A stretch of DNA of 64,000 nucleotides from Corynebacterium glyciniphilum AJ 3170 (lineage in GTDB: Bacteria > Actinomycetota > Actinomycetes > Mycobacteriales > Mycobacteriaceae): assembly GCF_000626675.1 (NCBI RefSeq), contig NZ_CP006842.1, forward strand, positions 744,001 to 808,000, written 5' to 3'. Positions 42,992 through 51,488 of this stretch are shown piece after piece. A program made the translations under genes and the position numbers. Below the pieces are notes generated by a model that worked only from the letters and a program-made list of their open reading frames with translations, was not told where the DNA came from and did not search any database. Positions within the stretch are counted from its first letter, which is position 1, and each line of letters begins with the position of its first letter.

Positions 42992-44053
42992 TCACAGCCT
43001 CCGACCGGGATCGGGATCGTCGCCACTCAGTGCGGCTCGTCCGATCACCGTGAGCTTCTCGCGGCGTCGGTCGTGGAGAGTGTGGGTGCGCAGGTCACGC
43101 CAGTGTCTGGCGAGCGTCTGTCCGTGGGCACCTGTGGCTCCAGCGGTCCCTGTGAGCTCGAAGATCCGGGATGCCAGGTCCACGGTCAGGGCGCTGGTCG
43201 TCGCCTTGGCCGCGGCAACATCGAGGGAGGCGGCGGTACCCGGTACGTCGCCTGACCAGACTGCATCGACCGAGCGTCCTGCTTTCTCGAGGACGGCCTC
43301 GGCGGCAAACTGTTGTGCGACCAGGTCCCCCGCCACGTACGCGGTGAGCAGATCCGGATCAGAGGAGTGTGCGATCTCCAGGGCAGCGTCAAGAGCGGCG
43401 CCGGAGATACCCACGTCAATGGCGGTGTGCAGCAGCTGGGCGAAAGCTCCGTACGCAGGAGGCGTGAGGGGTGAGGACATCGACACGGACATGGACCGGA
43501 CGTCGCCTGCATGTACCTCGACGTCCTGGAGAATCACCGTGCCGGACGTGGTGAACTCCTGGCCCAGAGCCGCCCAGTCGTCGAGGATGGTCACACCGGG
43601 AGTGTCGACGGGGAGGAAGACGACGAGGCTCTGGTCGTCCTCACCGGGGCGTCGGGCGGTGACGGCGAGGACATCGGCGTAGGCGGAGCCGGTGCAGAAG
43701 ACCTTCCGGCCGTTCAACCGGTTGTTCTCCAGAATCACCGGCGCACTCTCGGCCTGGGCATTGGCGATGAGCACACCGTCGAGAAGGAGGTCAGCCCACC
43801 GCTCTTCATCGTGAGGATGGCTCCCGGTGAACAACCACCGGCTGAAGGTCATGTGGCTCTGGGCGATCTGGCCGAGAGACCCGTCCCCGGACGCCAGGAT
43901 GCGAAACACCTCGGCGATGACCGAGGCAGGGAATTCTGGGCCACCGAGCCGGCTGGGGACGGTGGCAGCGAGCAGACCGGAACGTCTGAGTCGTTCCACT
44001 GCATCGCGGACGGCCCCCGCTCGATCGGCCTCGTTTCTGCCGGTGCCGCTCAT
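42992..44053 (-). CDS. SfnC/DszC-like acyl-CoA dehydrogenase-fold monooxygenase
   Basis: 353 residues from ATG 44053, which overlaps the SfnG stop (ATGA). Acyl-CoA dehydrogenase fold: LLAATVPSRLGGP, a central flavin segment NGRKVFCTGSAYADVL, and GTAGATGAHGQTLARHWRDLRTHTLHD at the end. Members with this ending belong to the DszC/SfnC group of FMNH2-dependent monooxygenases rather than fatty-acid dehydrogenases. Its place behind sfnG and a flavin reductase supports oxidation of an organosulfur compound; the substrate is unknown. Confidence 0.8.
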   Translation of the reverse strand: MSGTGRNEADRAGAVRDAVERLRRSGLLAATVPSRLGGPEFPASVIAEVFRILASGDGSLGQIAQSHMTFSRWLFTGSHPHDEERWADLLLDGVLIANAQAESAPVILENNRLNGRKVFCTGSAYADVLAVTARRPGEDDQSLVVFLPVDTPGVTILDDWAALGQEFTTSGTVILQDVEVHAGDVRSMSVSMSSPLTPPAYGAFAQLLHTAIDVGISGAALDAALEIAHSSDPDLLTAYVAGDLVAQQFAAEAVLEKAGRSVDAVWSGDVPGTAASLDVAAAKATTSALTVDLASRIFELTGTAGATGAHGQTLARHWRDLRTHTLHDRRREKLTVIGRAALSGDDPDPGRRL

Positions 44054-45153
44054 GAAGTGGCGAGTATCGGCTGCGCCGCGGTGTCGGCGCGTAACGGCTG
44101 GATGATCTCCCGTCCGAAGCGCTCGACCTCCTCCTGGAAGTGCAGGTAACCGGTGAGAATGAGGTCCACGCCGATATGTCGTAGCTGGTCGATGCGTTCC
44201 TCGATCTGTTCTCTTGTTCCGATCAGCCCGGTGCGGAAACCATCGTTGTACTGGACGAGGTCTTCGACGGTGGAGTTGGCCCACATTCCCTGCCCGTCGG
44301 GTGTGGACTGTCCGGCCTGCTTCACTGACTCGCGGAATCCGTCGACGGCGGCGTGGGCGGCGTTGTCCACGATGTGGCGTAGTTTGTCGTGTGCCTGCTG
44401 TTCGGTGTCTTCGAGGATGACGAAGGCGTTGACCCCGATACGGGTCTCCCGCCCGGCGGACTCGGCGTGTTGCCGGACCTTGTCGATCTGCACCGTGAGC
44501 TCGTCGACCGGGGCACCGTTGATGAAGTACCAGTCGGCGTAGGCGCCGCCGTTGGCCTGCGCGGCAGTGGAATTCCCTCCCTGGAACAGTTCGGGCACCA
44601 CCGTTGGACGGGGGCTGATGGTGTAGTCGTGCAGCCGGTAGAAGTCACCTTGGAAGTTCGCCGGCGATTCGGTGAATACGGCACGCAGGACCTGCAGGAA
44701 CTCGGCCGAGCGACGGTAGCGTTCGTCATGCTCGAGCCAGGGCTCACCGAACTTCTGGAATTCGTCCTTCAGCCACCCGGAGACGACGTTGAGGGCGAAA
44801 CGGCCGCCGTGTATCTCGCTGGCTGTGGTCGCCAGGTTCGCCAGGACCGCGGGTTGCCAGAAACCAGGGTGGACGGCGGCGATGACCTTGAGACGTTCGG
44901 TGGCTTCGAGCAGCGACAGGGAGAAACTCACCGACTCGTGCTGGGACTCTGCGCCGTAGGAGCCGAGATAGCGGACCTGGGTCAGGGCGTAGTCGAATCC
45001 GACCTGTTCGGCGGTGCGTGCGAGGGTGCGGTTGTAGTCGATACTCCAGTCGGTGCGTTGTTCGACCTCGGAGACGACCAGTCCGCCGGAGACATTCGGC
45101 GTCCAGTAGGCGAACTGGAGGTCCTGGGGAGCGCGTGTGGTTGCGGTGGACAT
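44050..45153 (-). CDS. sfnG: Dimethylsulfone monooxygenase (FMNH2-dependent)
   Basis: 367 residues, bacterial luciferase-like fold. The start FAYWTPNVSGGLVVSEVEQR and the stretches NVVSGWLKDEFQKFGEPWLEHDERYRRS, ELFQGGNSTAAQ, WANSTVEDLVQYNDGF and LTGYLHFQEEVERFG match SfnG, which cleaves dimethylsulfone to methanesulfinate and formaldehyde. It needs reduced FMN, presumably from the reductase encoded 12 bases upstream. Part of the unit reductase-sfnG-sfnC-like-epimerase-like on the minus strand. Confidence 0.92.
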   Translation of the reverse strand: MSTATTRAPQDLQFAYWTPNVSGGLVVSEVEQRTDWSIDYNRTLARTAEQVGFDYALTQVRYLGSYGAESQHESVSFSLSLLEATERLKVIAAVHPGFWQPAVLANLATTASEIHGGRFALNVVSGWLKDEFQKFGEPWLEHDERYRRSAEFLQVLRAVFTESPANFQGDFYRLHDYTISPRPTVVPELFQGGNSTAAQANGGAYADWYFINGAPVDELTVQIDKVRQHAESAGRETRIGVNAFVILEDTEQQAHDKLRHIVDNAAHAAVDGFRESVKQAGQSTPDGQGMWANSTVEDLVQYNDGFRTGLIGTREQIEERIDQLRHIGVDLILTGYLHFQEEVERFGREIIQPLRADTAAQPILATS

Positions 45154-45165
45154 GGACGGCGTTCC

Positions 45166-45687
45166 TCAGAGCTCTCCGACGACGGTGACCTGGGACCCGT
45201 GAAAGACCAGCGGCGTCTCCGACGGTGCCTCCTCGTGTACCCGGTCGATCTGCAGGACGGCGGTGATGTGGTCGCCTGTGTCAATGTCGTCGATGATGTG
45301 ACCGGTGAGGTGCACGGCGGCGTCGTCGACCAGGACGGCACCACGGTCTGTCTGCCAGCTGACACTGTCGAAACGGGTCTCGACCGGGCCGGCCAGCTGA
45401 CGGACATGACCCTGGTGGGCACGGGTGAGCACGGAGATCCCCAGGTGCTCTGCCGTGCGGAGCAGCGGCCAGGTCCGCGAACTCTTCTGGACGCTGACCG
45501 CGACCAGTGCGGGATCCAGGGAGAGCCCCACATAGGATCCGACGATCAGGCCGACCGGATGGCCGTCGATGACAGCGGCGACGGTGGTGATCGGGGTAGG
45601 GATGGACGCCCATGCGCTGCGCAGGGACGTCGGTGTCAGCGGGCCGGTTGCGGCGGTCGGCTGTGTCGGCTGGGTAGGCAAGGTCAT
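45166..45687 (-). CDS. NAD(P)H:flavin reductase
   Basis: 173 residues, flavin reductase-like (split-barrel, DszD/HpaC type): TPITTVAAVIDGHPVGLIVGSYVGLSLDPALVAVSVQKSS and LGISVLTRAHQGHVRQLAG. It would supply FMNH2 (and possibly FADH2) to the monooxygenases around it; it is the only reductase of this kind in the cluster. First gene of its unit, with a perfect McbR-type operator 76 bases upstream. Confidence 0.9.
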   Translation of the reverse strand: MTLPTQPTQPTAATGPLTPTSLRSAWASIPTPITTVAAVIDGHPVGLIVGSYVGLSLDPALVAVSVQKSSRTWPLLRTAEHLGISVLTRAHQGHVRQLAGPVETRFDSVSWQTDRGAVLVDDAAVHLTGHIIDDIDTGDHITAVLQIDRVHEEAPSETPLVFHGSQVTVVGEL

Positions 45688-45762
45688 CGGGGTGTGCTCC
45701 TGTGTGGTTGAGCCGGGGTGGGGTGTGGGATGCCGGCGCAGTGCATCACCGGCACCACCGAG

Positions 45763-45778
45763 TAGACCATGCGGTCTA
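45763..45778 (-). promoter_or_regulatory. McbR-type operator TAGAC-N6-GTCTA
   Basis: TAGACCATGCGGTCTA is a perfect match to the TAGAC-N6-GTCTA operator of McbR, the TetR-family sulfur and methionine regulator of Corynebacterium glutamicum, and an almost perfect palindrome. It is in the 111-base gap ahead of the flavin reductase-sfnG unit, suggesting sulfur-source control. No McbR gene is in the window. Confidence 0.75.
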
Positions 45779-45798
45779 TCCGGTGGGCCACCATTCTT

Positions 45799-47058
45799 CT
45801 AAGGGGTGAATGGAACTTCCGGTACCCCGCGGACTCCGGCACTCCAGGCGAAAGGAAGCGCCGAACTGTCCCCGGTGAGAGCGTATTTTCCGATGGCCTG
45901 CTGCTTGTAGACGGCCGGGTTGTGCTGTGCGAGGGTCCGGGCGTTGCGCCAGTGCCGGTCGAGATTCAGCGCGCCCGACGCCAGGGATGCACCTCCGGTC
46001 TCGAAGAGTTCATTGGCCGCGTCGAGGACCAGCGGTATCAGTGCGACCTGGGCTTCGGCCGCCGCGAGCTCCGCGGCGTCAACCTGTCCGTCTGTTCCGT
46101 TGACCGCCTGGCCGATGAGATCGGCGACCGCCAGCGTGGTTGCCCGCGCGGTGAAGGCCGCGGCGTTGATCCGGCCCAGGACTGCCTGAACCAACGGGTC
46201 TTCACGGGGAAGGTCGGCGGGAGCGTGGGAGTAGGTGCGTTCACGCCCGGCAACGTGGTCCCTGGCGTCATCAGCAGCTCGGCGGGCGATGCCCGACAGG
46301 GCTGCCAGGTGGAACAACTGCAGGAACGCTGTTTCCGGGGTCCGGCCACCGGTACCGTAGCCACCGGCGGTGACCACGTCACTCCCCACGGTCACATTGT
46401 CGAAGACCGTCGTGCCGGACCCGGTCACCCGTTGACCGAAACCGTCCCAGTCATCGATCTGGTGGACGCCCTCTGCGGTGACCGGCACCGTGACGGTGAC
46501 ACGTTCACCGTCAAGATCGGCGGCGACGACGATGACATCGGCGAAGAGACTGCCCGTGCTGTAGTACTTCGTCCCGTTGAGGACATACCCGTCGGTGTCG
46601 GCCCCATCGGTGCCGCGCCGGGTGAGTGTCGTCTGATAGCGCTCAGCGGCTCCGACTCCCCGTTCGGAGATGGCATTTCCGAAGAGTGTTCCGTTGACGA
46701 CGGCATGGAGACCAGCCTCCGCCGCGTCAGCGGCGGACGGGTCGGTGGAATCCACCGCCGCGAGGAATCCCTCCACGGTGGAGAAGTGGACCCGCAGCGC
46801 CTGCGTGAGATTCGGGTCTGCTGCGGCCAAATCAATGAGCAGCGAGAATGTCTGGCGCAGTGTAGCCCCGAACCCGCCGCGGTCGACCGGAACCCGCACG
46901 GTTCCGAAACCGGCGTTACGCAGGAGCGCGATGGCTTCGGTAGGTAGCTCGCGACGGTTGTCACGGTCGGCGGCGTCCTCGGAGATGCGGGCGAAGACCG
47001 GACCGAACACTTCCGTGAGCTGTCCGTCACTGACGGTTGTGGTGTGGGAGACAGTCAT
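45799..47058 (-). CDS. DszC/SfnC-like FMNH2-dependent monooxygenase
   Basis: 419 residues from ATG 47058, which overlaps the upstream DszA-like stop. Acyl-CoA dehydrogenase fold: RNAGFGTVRVPVDRGGFGATLRQ, VLNGTKYYSTGSLFADVIVV, and NLDRHWRNARTLAQHNPAVYKQQAIGKY, the last being the DszC-type C-terminal signature. It is longer than the other DszC-like protein (353 residues) and not closely similar to it. Likely an S- or C-oxidising step in organosulfur use, sharing the flavin reductase. Third gene of the StyA-like, DszA-like, DszC-like unit. Confidence 0.85.
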   Translation of the reverse strand: MTVSHTTTVSDGQLTEVFGPVFARISEDAADRDNRRELPTEAIALLRNAGFGTVRVPVDRGGFGATLRQTFSLLIDLAAADPNLTQALRVHFSTVEGFLAAVDSTDPSAADAAEAGLHAVVNGTLFGNAISERGVGAAERYQTTLTRRGTDGADTDGYVLNGTKYYSTGSLFADVIVVAADLDGERVTVTVPVTAEGVHQIDDWDGFGQRVTGSGTTVFDNVTVGSDVVTAGGYGTGGRTPETAFLQLFHLAALSGIARRAADDARDHVAGRERTYSHAPADLPREDPLVQAVLGRINAAAFTARATTLAVADLIGQAVNGTDGQVDAAELAAAEAQVALIPLVLDAANELFETGGASLASGALNLDRHWRNARTLAQHNPAVYKQQAIGKYALTGDSSALPFAWSAGVRGVPEVPFTP

Positions 47059-48506
47059 GTCCGTGCTCCTTCGATGTCGTTGAGTCGTGCTCTGGCGGCG
47101 TGGGCCGGATGGTTGTCCGGGACGTGGTCCCCGCGATTGAACAACCGGTGGCGAAGAGTGCCGGCAGTGTGACCGGTGGGGTACTCGCCACGGGCCTGCA
47201 GGACCGGGACGACATGGTCGATGACGTCCCGGAACGTCCCGGGGGTGACGGCGTAGGCGAGGTTGAATCCGTCGATTCCCGTGACGTCGATCCAGTGCTC
47301 CAGCTGATCGGCGACACTCTCGCCGGAGCCGACGACCACCGGGCCCAGCCCGCCGATGCCACCGAATTCCGCCAGTTCGCGCACTGTCCATTCGGCCCGA
47401 TCCTCGCCGGCGGCGGACTGGAACGCGGCAACGGCGGACTGGATTGCATTGGACCTGATGCCGGTGACCGGGTCATCCAGGTCGAACTCGGAGAAGTCCA
47501 CCCCCATCCATCCGGACATCAGCGTCAATGACCCTTCCAGGTCAACGTAGCTGCGGTAGTCCTCGGCCTTGGCCAGTGCCTTGGCATCGGTGCTGTCGGT
47601 GATCACCGTGATCAGGGCGTATATCACCACATCGTCGCGGGCGCGTCCGGCGTCGTGCAGCTTCTGTGTCAGCGTCTCCACGACATCGGTGAGTTTCTGC
47701 GGTGTCGGCGCTGCGACGAACACGGATTCGGCGTGGGCGGCGGCGAATGTACTCCCGCGGTCGGACGCCCCGGCCTGGAAGATCACCGGCGTGCGCTGAG
47801 GTGACGGCGCGGACACGTGGATTCCCGGCACCGTGTAATGGTCGCCACGGTGATTGATGGGGTGGACTTTTCCTGGTTCGGTGTAGACGCCGCTCACGGG
47901 GTCGGCGCGGACTGCATCGTGTTCCCAGGATCCTTCCCACAGCTTGTAGAGGACGTCGAGGTACTCGTCGGCATGGTCATAGCGGGCGTCGTGGTCGAAC
48001 GTGTCGAGCTGTCCGCGTGACTGCGTGTTCTCCGCGGCGGAGGGGAGGTAGCCGGTCACCACATTCCACCCCAGTCGACCGCCGGTGAGATGGTCGAGGG
48101 TGGTGATGCGACGGGCGAACGGGAAGGGGTGCTCGAATGCGGTACCCGTCGTCAGCCCGAACCCGAGGTGCTCGGTGACCGCGGCCATGGCACTGACCAG
48201 AGGGAGTGGGTCGGTGACCGGGATCTGGACGCCCGAGCGCAAGGCGGCCTCCGGCGCTGCACCGTACAGGTCGTACACGCCGAGGACGTCGGCCAGGAAG
48301 ATGCCGTCGAACAGTCCGTCTTCCAGTGTCCTGGCCAACGACGTCCAGTACCCCAGGTCGTTGTAACGGTGTGACTGGTCGTCCGGGTGCCGCCAGAGTC
48401 CGGGGGACTGATGGACCACGCAGCTCATGTCGAAGGCGTTGAATCGGATGCGACGTTGCGGTGTGCCCGCCGACCTGTCTGCGTCGTGGAGGCCTCTGCT
48501 GCTCAT
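47055..48506 (-). CDS. DszA/NtaA/SnaA-type FMNH2-dependent monooxygenase
   Basis: 483 residues, luciferase-like flavin monooxygenase of the nitrilotriacetate/dibenzothiophene-sulfone group: FNAFDMSCVVHQSPGLWRHP, DGIFLADVLGVYDLYG, HPFPFARRITTLDHLTGGRLGWNVVTGYLPSAAEN and VIFQAGASDRGSTFAA. DszA cleaves a C-S bond of a sulfone; the true substrate here cannot be read from sequence. It overlaps both neighbours by four bases. Confidence 0.88.
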   Translation of the reverse strand: MSSRGLHDADRSAGTPQRRIRFNAFDMSCVVHQSPGLWRHPDDQSHRYNDLGYWTSLARTLEDGLFDGIFLADVLGVYDLYGAAPEAALRSGVQIPVTDPLPLVSAMAAVTEHLGFGLTTGTAFEHPFPFARRITTLDHLTGGRLGWNVVTGYLPSAAENTQSRGQLDTFDHDARYDHADEYLDVLYKLWEGSWEHDAVRADPVSGVYTEPGKVHPINHRGDHYTVPGIHVSAPSPQRTPVIFQAGASDRGSTFAAAHAESVFVAAPTPQKLTDVVETLTQKLHDAGRARDDVVIYALITVITDSTDAKALAKAEDYRSYVDLEGSLTLMSGWMGVDFSEFDLDDPVTGIRSNAIQSAVAAFQSAAGEDRAEWTVRELAEFGGIGGLGPVVVGSGESVADQLEHWIDVTGIDGFNLAYAVTPGTFRDVIDHVVPVLQARGEYPTGHTAGTLRHRLFNRGDHVPDNHPAHAARARLNDIEGART

Positions 48507-49852
48507 GCCGCAGCCGCCCGGAATGAAGCCGCGAAGCTCCGCACGTCGGCGGCGGTGCGTAGGACCAGTGCAGGTGAGGGATCGGAGAACAGGCTGAACA
48601 GGGCGCTGGCGGCCGCAGGATCGGCGGCGGCGGAGGCGAAGAACTCCTGTGCAACCTCAGCGAACAACGGGTCGCCGAGGAAGAGCGACGTCACCTCGAC
48701 GCCTGCTTCGGCATGCTCCTGCCAGTGGTGGTCGAAGAGCTCGGTGAGCAGTTCCTCGTCCCAGTCCCGCCCGTCGTCGAGGGCGGCACGGAGTCCGTCG
48801 CGCAGCCCGGCCACCTGGTAGGTCGCGAGCTGGGCGCCCTGCCCGGCGATAGGGTCGACGGCGACGGAGGTGTCGCCCAGTGTCGCGATGAGATGTCCAC
48901 CTGCCGTACGGGCGGTGGGCCGGTGGACGCGGGGGGTCACCGCACCCTTGAGCCAGGAATGGGGGTCGGTGTCAATGGGGTGCAACCAGTCGATGTCTCC
49001 GGCGACGTCCGGGAACTCGCGGTGATGCAGGGACTGCAGCACGTCGAGGGCCTCCCGGGCGTCGGTTGCGGAACGGAACGCCTCCTCGGTGGCGGTGCCT
49101 GGGCGGGCCCACGCCAGGATCACCCAGGCGTCGTCAGAGTCGTCGCTAGAGTCGGCGCCGTCCTTGTGCAGGTGGGGTCCAACGAAGATCTCACCGTCCT
49201 CGTGCAGGGACAACAGCCCGCCGGGGACCGTACTGCCGCGACCCCGGAAGACATGGTCGACGGGGAGCCCGTGGGCGGTCACGGTGAGCAGGTAGCGCTG
49301 TGCGGAGTCATAGGGGGTGCGTTCGAGATCCGTCTCGAAGAGGTCGGCCAGGCCTGCTTTCCCGGTGGCGACGAAGGTGAGGTCGTGGTCGGCGGCGATG
49401 GTGTCCAGGGTCTCGGGTGTGACCTCGTCGACGATGAACCGGCTGGTGGTGGCCGCCTTGTCGAGGAATTCTCCGAGGCGGTCATCGGCGCGGAGACGTG
49501 GGTCGACCGACTGGGCCTCGTAGGTGAACCGGGCAGTGAACGACGCTTCCGGCGGAGTCCCCGCGATGCCCACTGAGCTCGCGGCGAACTGGGCTGTCGG
49601 GGTCCCGGCGTAGTGGTCGTCGGTGATCGTGCGGTCCGGTACCCGGGAGTTGCCGAAGAGAATGGCGGTACCGGTGGCGGGGAGATCGTCACGGAGCGCG
49701 GAACGGGAACGGTTGCTGTACAGGTCGACCTGCCAGCCCTGGCTCTGGAACGCCAGTGCGGCGTTGACACCGGTGAGGCCGGCGCCGATGACGGCGATGG
49801 ATGGACGTGGGGACGGGGGGACGGAGGGCGTGGATTGTTGAGTGTCTGTCAT
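48503..49852 (-). CDS. StyA-like FAD-dependent monooxygenase
   Basis: 449 residues from ATG 49852. N-terminal FAD-binding AVIGAGLTGVNAALAFQSQGW, a middle substrate-binding domain of the styrene/indole monooxygenase type, and DPIAGQGAQLATYQVAGLRDG near residue 340, the region that contacts FAD. StyA enzymes epoxidise styrene or oxidise indole and sulfides using FADH2 from a partner reductase. No StyB is adjacent; the flavin reductase at 45166 is the only candidate. A sulfoxidation role fits the surrounding sulfur genes but is inference. Confidence 0.78.
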   Translation of the reverse strand: MTDTQQSTPSVPPSPRPSIAVIGAGLTGVNAALAFQSQGWQVDLYSNRSRSALRDDLPATGTAILFGNSRVPDRTITDDHYAGTPTAQFAASSVGIAGTPPEASFTARFTYEAQSVDPRLRADDRLGEFLDKAATTSRFIVDEVTPETLDTIAADHDLTFVATGKAGLADLFETDLERTPYDSAQRYLLTVTAHGLPVDHVFRGRGSTVPGGLLSLHEDGEIFVGPHLHKDGADSSDDSDDAWVILAWARPGTATEEAFRSATDAREALDVLQSLHHREFPDVAGDIDWLHPIDTDPHSWLKGAVTPRVHRPTARTAGGHLIATLGDTSVAVDPIAGQGAQLATYQVAGLRDGLRAALDDGRDWDEELLTELFDHHWQEHAEAGVEVTSLFLGDPLFAEVAQEFFASAAADPAAASALFSLFSDPSPALVLRTAADVRSFAASFRAAAA

Positions 49853-49916
49853 GCCCCGGGATCGTAGGAACCACGGCTGCGGCGCGACACTGTTCGTCAC
49901 GCGCCGTGGAGAACCC

Positions 49917-49946
49917 TTGACCATGTTCGCTGTCGGAGGGTAATAC
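49917..49946 (+). promoter_or_regulatory. Sigma-70-type promoter ahead of the MFS gene
   Basis: TTGACC (49917-49922) and TAATAC (49941-49946) with an 18-base spacer, about 110 bases before the MFS start. A GC-rich interrupted inverted repeat (CCACGG...GGCGCG with CGCGCCGTGG, 49871-49910) just upstream sits between the divergent StyA-like and MFS genes and could be an operator. Confidence 0.5.
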
Positions 49947-50055
49947 GCGACGCGCGCGAAGGGGCTCCTGCCACTGCCCGGAGTTTCCGCCCTGACTGCC
50001 GGGGAGTAGGTTTGCAGGGGTTCTGACGACGAGATAATCCAGGAGGACGGTAACG

Positions 50056-51405
50056 GTGGCCGACAGCAGCCAGGCGGGTAGCCAGGCAGACAGCCAGCAG
50101 ACGGTGCAGAAGGATGCACGTCGTGGACTGCCGGGTGGCCCGGTGATCCCGGTTGTCCTCGCATTCATCGCGGTGGCGGTCGCCGCCGTGAACCTGCGCG
50201 CCGGTATCGCCTCACTCGGCCCGGTGCTGTCCGACGTCCTCGGGGCCTTCGGTACGTCGAGCTCCTACGCCGGTCTGATCACGGCTCTCCCGGGCGTGCT
50301 CTTCGGTGTGATGGGGCTGTGTGCGGTGCCTCTGGCCCGCCGTCTGGGGTTGAGTCGCACCATCCTCATCGGCATGGTCGTGTCCCTGGCGGGCCTGGCA
50401 GTGCGGCCGTGGGTCGGCACCATGGCGGTGTTCATCGTGTTGACCGGACTGGTGGTCGCCGGCATTGCCCTGGGCAATGTGCTGATTCCGGCGTGGGCGA
50501 AGAACTACGGGGGACGCCGGACAGTGGCACTGATGACGGTTTACAGTGCCCTGTTGGGGGTGTCGGGTGCGGCGGGGCCTTTGTCGGACCTGTGGTTCGA
50601 CGGGGACGACTCCTGGAAGTGGGCGCTGTTCGTGTGGGCGTTCCTCTGCCTGGTCCAGGTTCTGGTCTGGGTGGTCGTGGCTTTCCGCACCGGATCGGAC
50701 TTTCCGGGTGCCCACGGGAAGAAGTCCGGTGGCGACGCGATTCCCTCGGCTCTGCCGCAACCGACACCGGAGGAGGTCGAGAAACTGTCCCGGACCTCGC
50801 TGTGGCGCTCGCCGACGGCGGTGTTCCTCACCCTGTTCTTCGGGGTCCAGGCGATGAACGCCTACCTGCAGATGGGATGGCTGCCGCAGATCTACGTGGA
50901 CTCCGGTGTCTCCCGTGACGTGGGAAGCATCGCTCTGGCGATGATCGGCGCCTTCAACATCCTCGGTGGCATCGTCATGCCCACTGTCATTGACCGGGCA
51001 CGGAGCCTCGCACCGTTCCCGCTGGTGTTCGCGCTGCTCACCGCCGGAGGTTATCTGGGTGTCCTGCTCGCCCCCACAGCGGCGCCTCTGCTGTGGGCCG
51101 CGCTGCTCGGTCTCGGTGGTTTCTGTTTCCCGACGGCGATCGCCCTGATCACCGCGCGGAGCCGCTCATCCCTGGTGACCGCGCGGCTGTCCGGTTTCGT
51201 GCAGCCGATGGGATACTTCATCGCCGGTATCGGTCCGTTCATCATCGGCCTGGTGCACGGGAGCACCGGCGACTGGTCCGGGATTCTCGTGGCGCTGGTG
51301 GTCATCGCGGTGATCATGGGTGTACTCGGGGTGCGTGCCGGGAAGAAGACCCTGATCGACGATGAACTGCTCACGCCGCACTGGCGCGAGTACGCAGGGC
51401 ACTGA
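50056..51405 (+). CDS. MFS transporter, CynX/NimT type
   Basis: 449 residues with about twelve membrane segments. GTG 50056 follows AGGAGGACGG. After a hydrophilic N-terminus of about 30 residues comes AVNLRAGIASLGPVLSDV, the CynX/NimT-type start (NLRxxxxxxxPLL-like), then MGLCAVPLARRLGLSRTIL. Family members include cyanate and 2-nitroimidazole transporters. Lying between organosulfur oxidases and ssuD, it may move an organosulfur compound; the direction of transport is unknown. Confidence 0.82.
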   Translation: MADSSQAGSQADSQQTVQKDARRGLPGGPVIPVVLAFIAVAVAAVNLRAGIASLGPVLSDVLGAFGTSSSYAGLITALPGVLFGVMGLCAVPLARRLGLSRTILIGMVVSLAGLAVRPWVGTMAVFIVLTGLVVAGIALGNVLIPAWAKNYGGRRTVALMTVYSALLGVSGAAGPLSDLWFDGDDSWKWALFVWAFLCLVQVLVWVVVAFRTGSDFPGAHGKKSGGDAIPSALPQPTPEEVEKLSRTSLWRSPTAVFLTLFFGVQAMNAYLQMGWLPQIYVDSGVSRDVGSIALAMIGAFNILGGIVMPTVIDRARSLAPFPLVFALLTAGGYLGVLLAPTAAPLLWAALLGLGGFCFPTAIALITARSRSSLVTARLSGFVQPMGYFIAGIGPFIIGLVHGSTGDWSGILVALVVIAVIMGVLGVRAGKKTLIDDELLTPHWREYAGH

Positions 51406-51464
51406 GACCGCCTCCACGTCGCTGCCTGTTTCGTTCACCGGGAACGGAAGTGTAGGGCCATAAG

Positions 51465-51480
51465 TAGACAGAGTGGTTCA
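51465..51480 (+). promoter_or_regulatory. Imperfect McbR-like site ahead of ssuD
   Basis: TAGACAGAGTGGTTCA has the full TAGAC half-site, the six-base spacer and three of five bases of the second half-site GTCTA. It lies nine bases before the SsuD start. Weaker than the perfect site at 45763, but in the same gene cluster. Confidence 0.4.
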
Positions 51481-51488
51481 CTCATGCC

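Noticed and set aside
44389..45711. 440-codon plus-strand frame opposite sfnG and the flavin reductase
   Set aside because: Antisense shadow of two well-identified genes.
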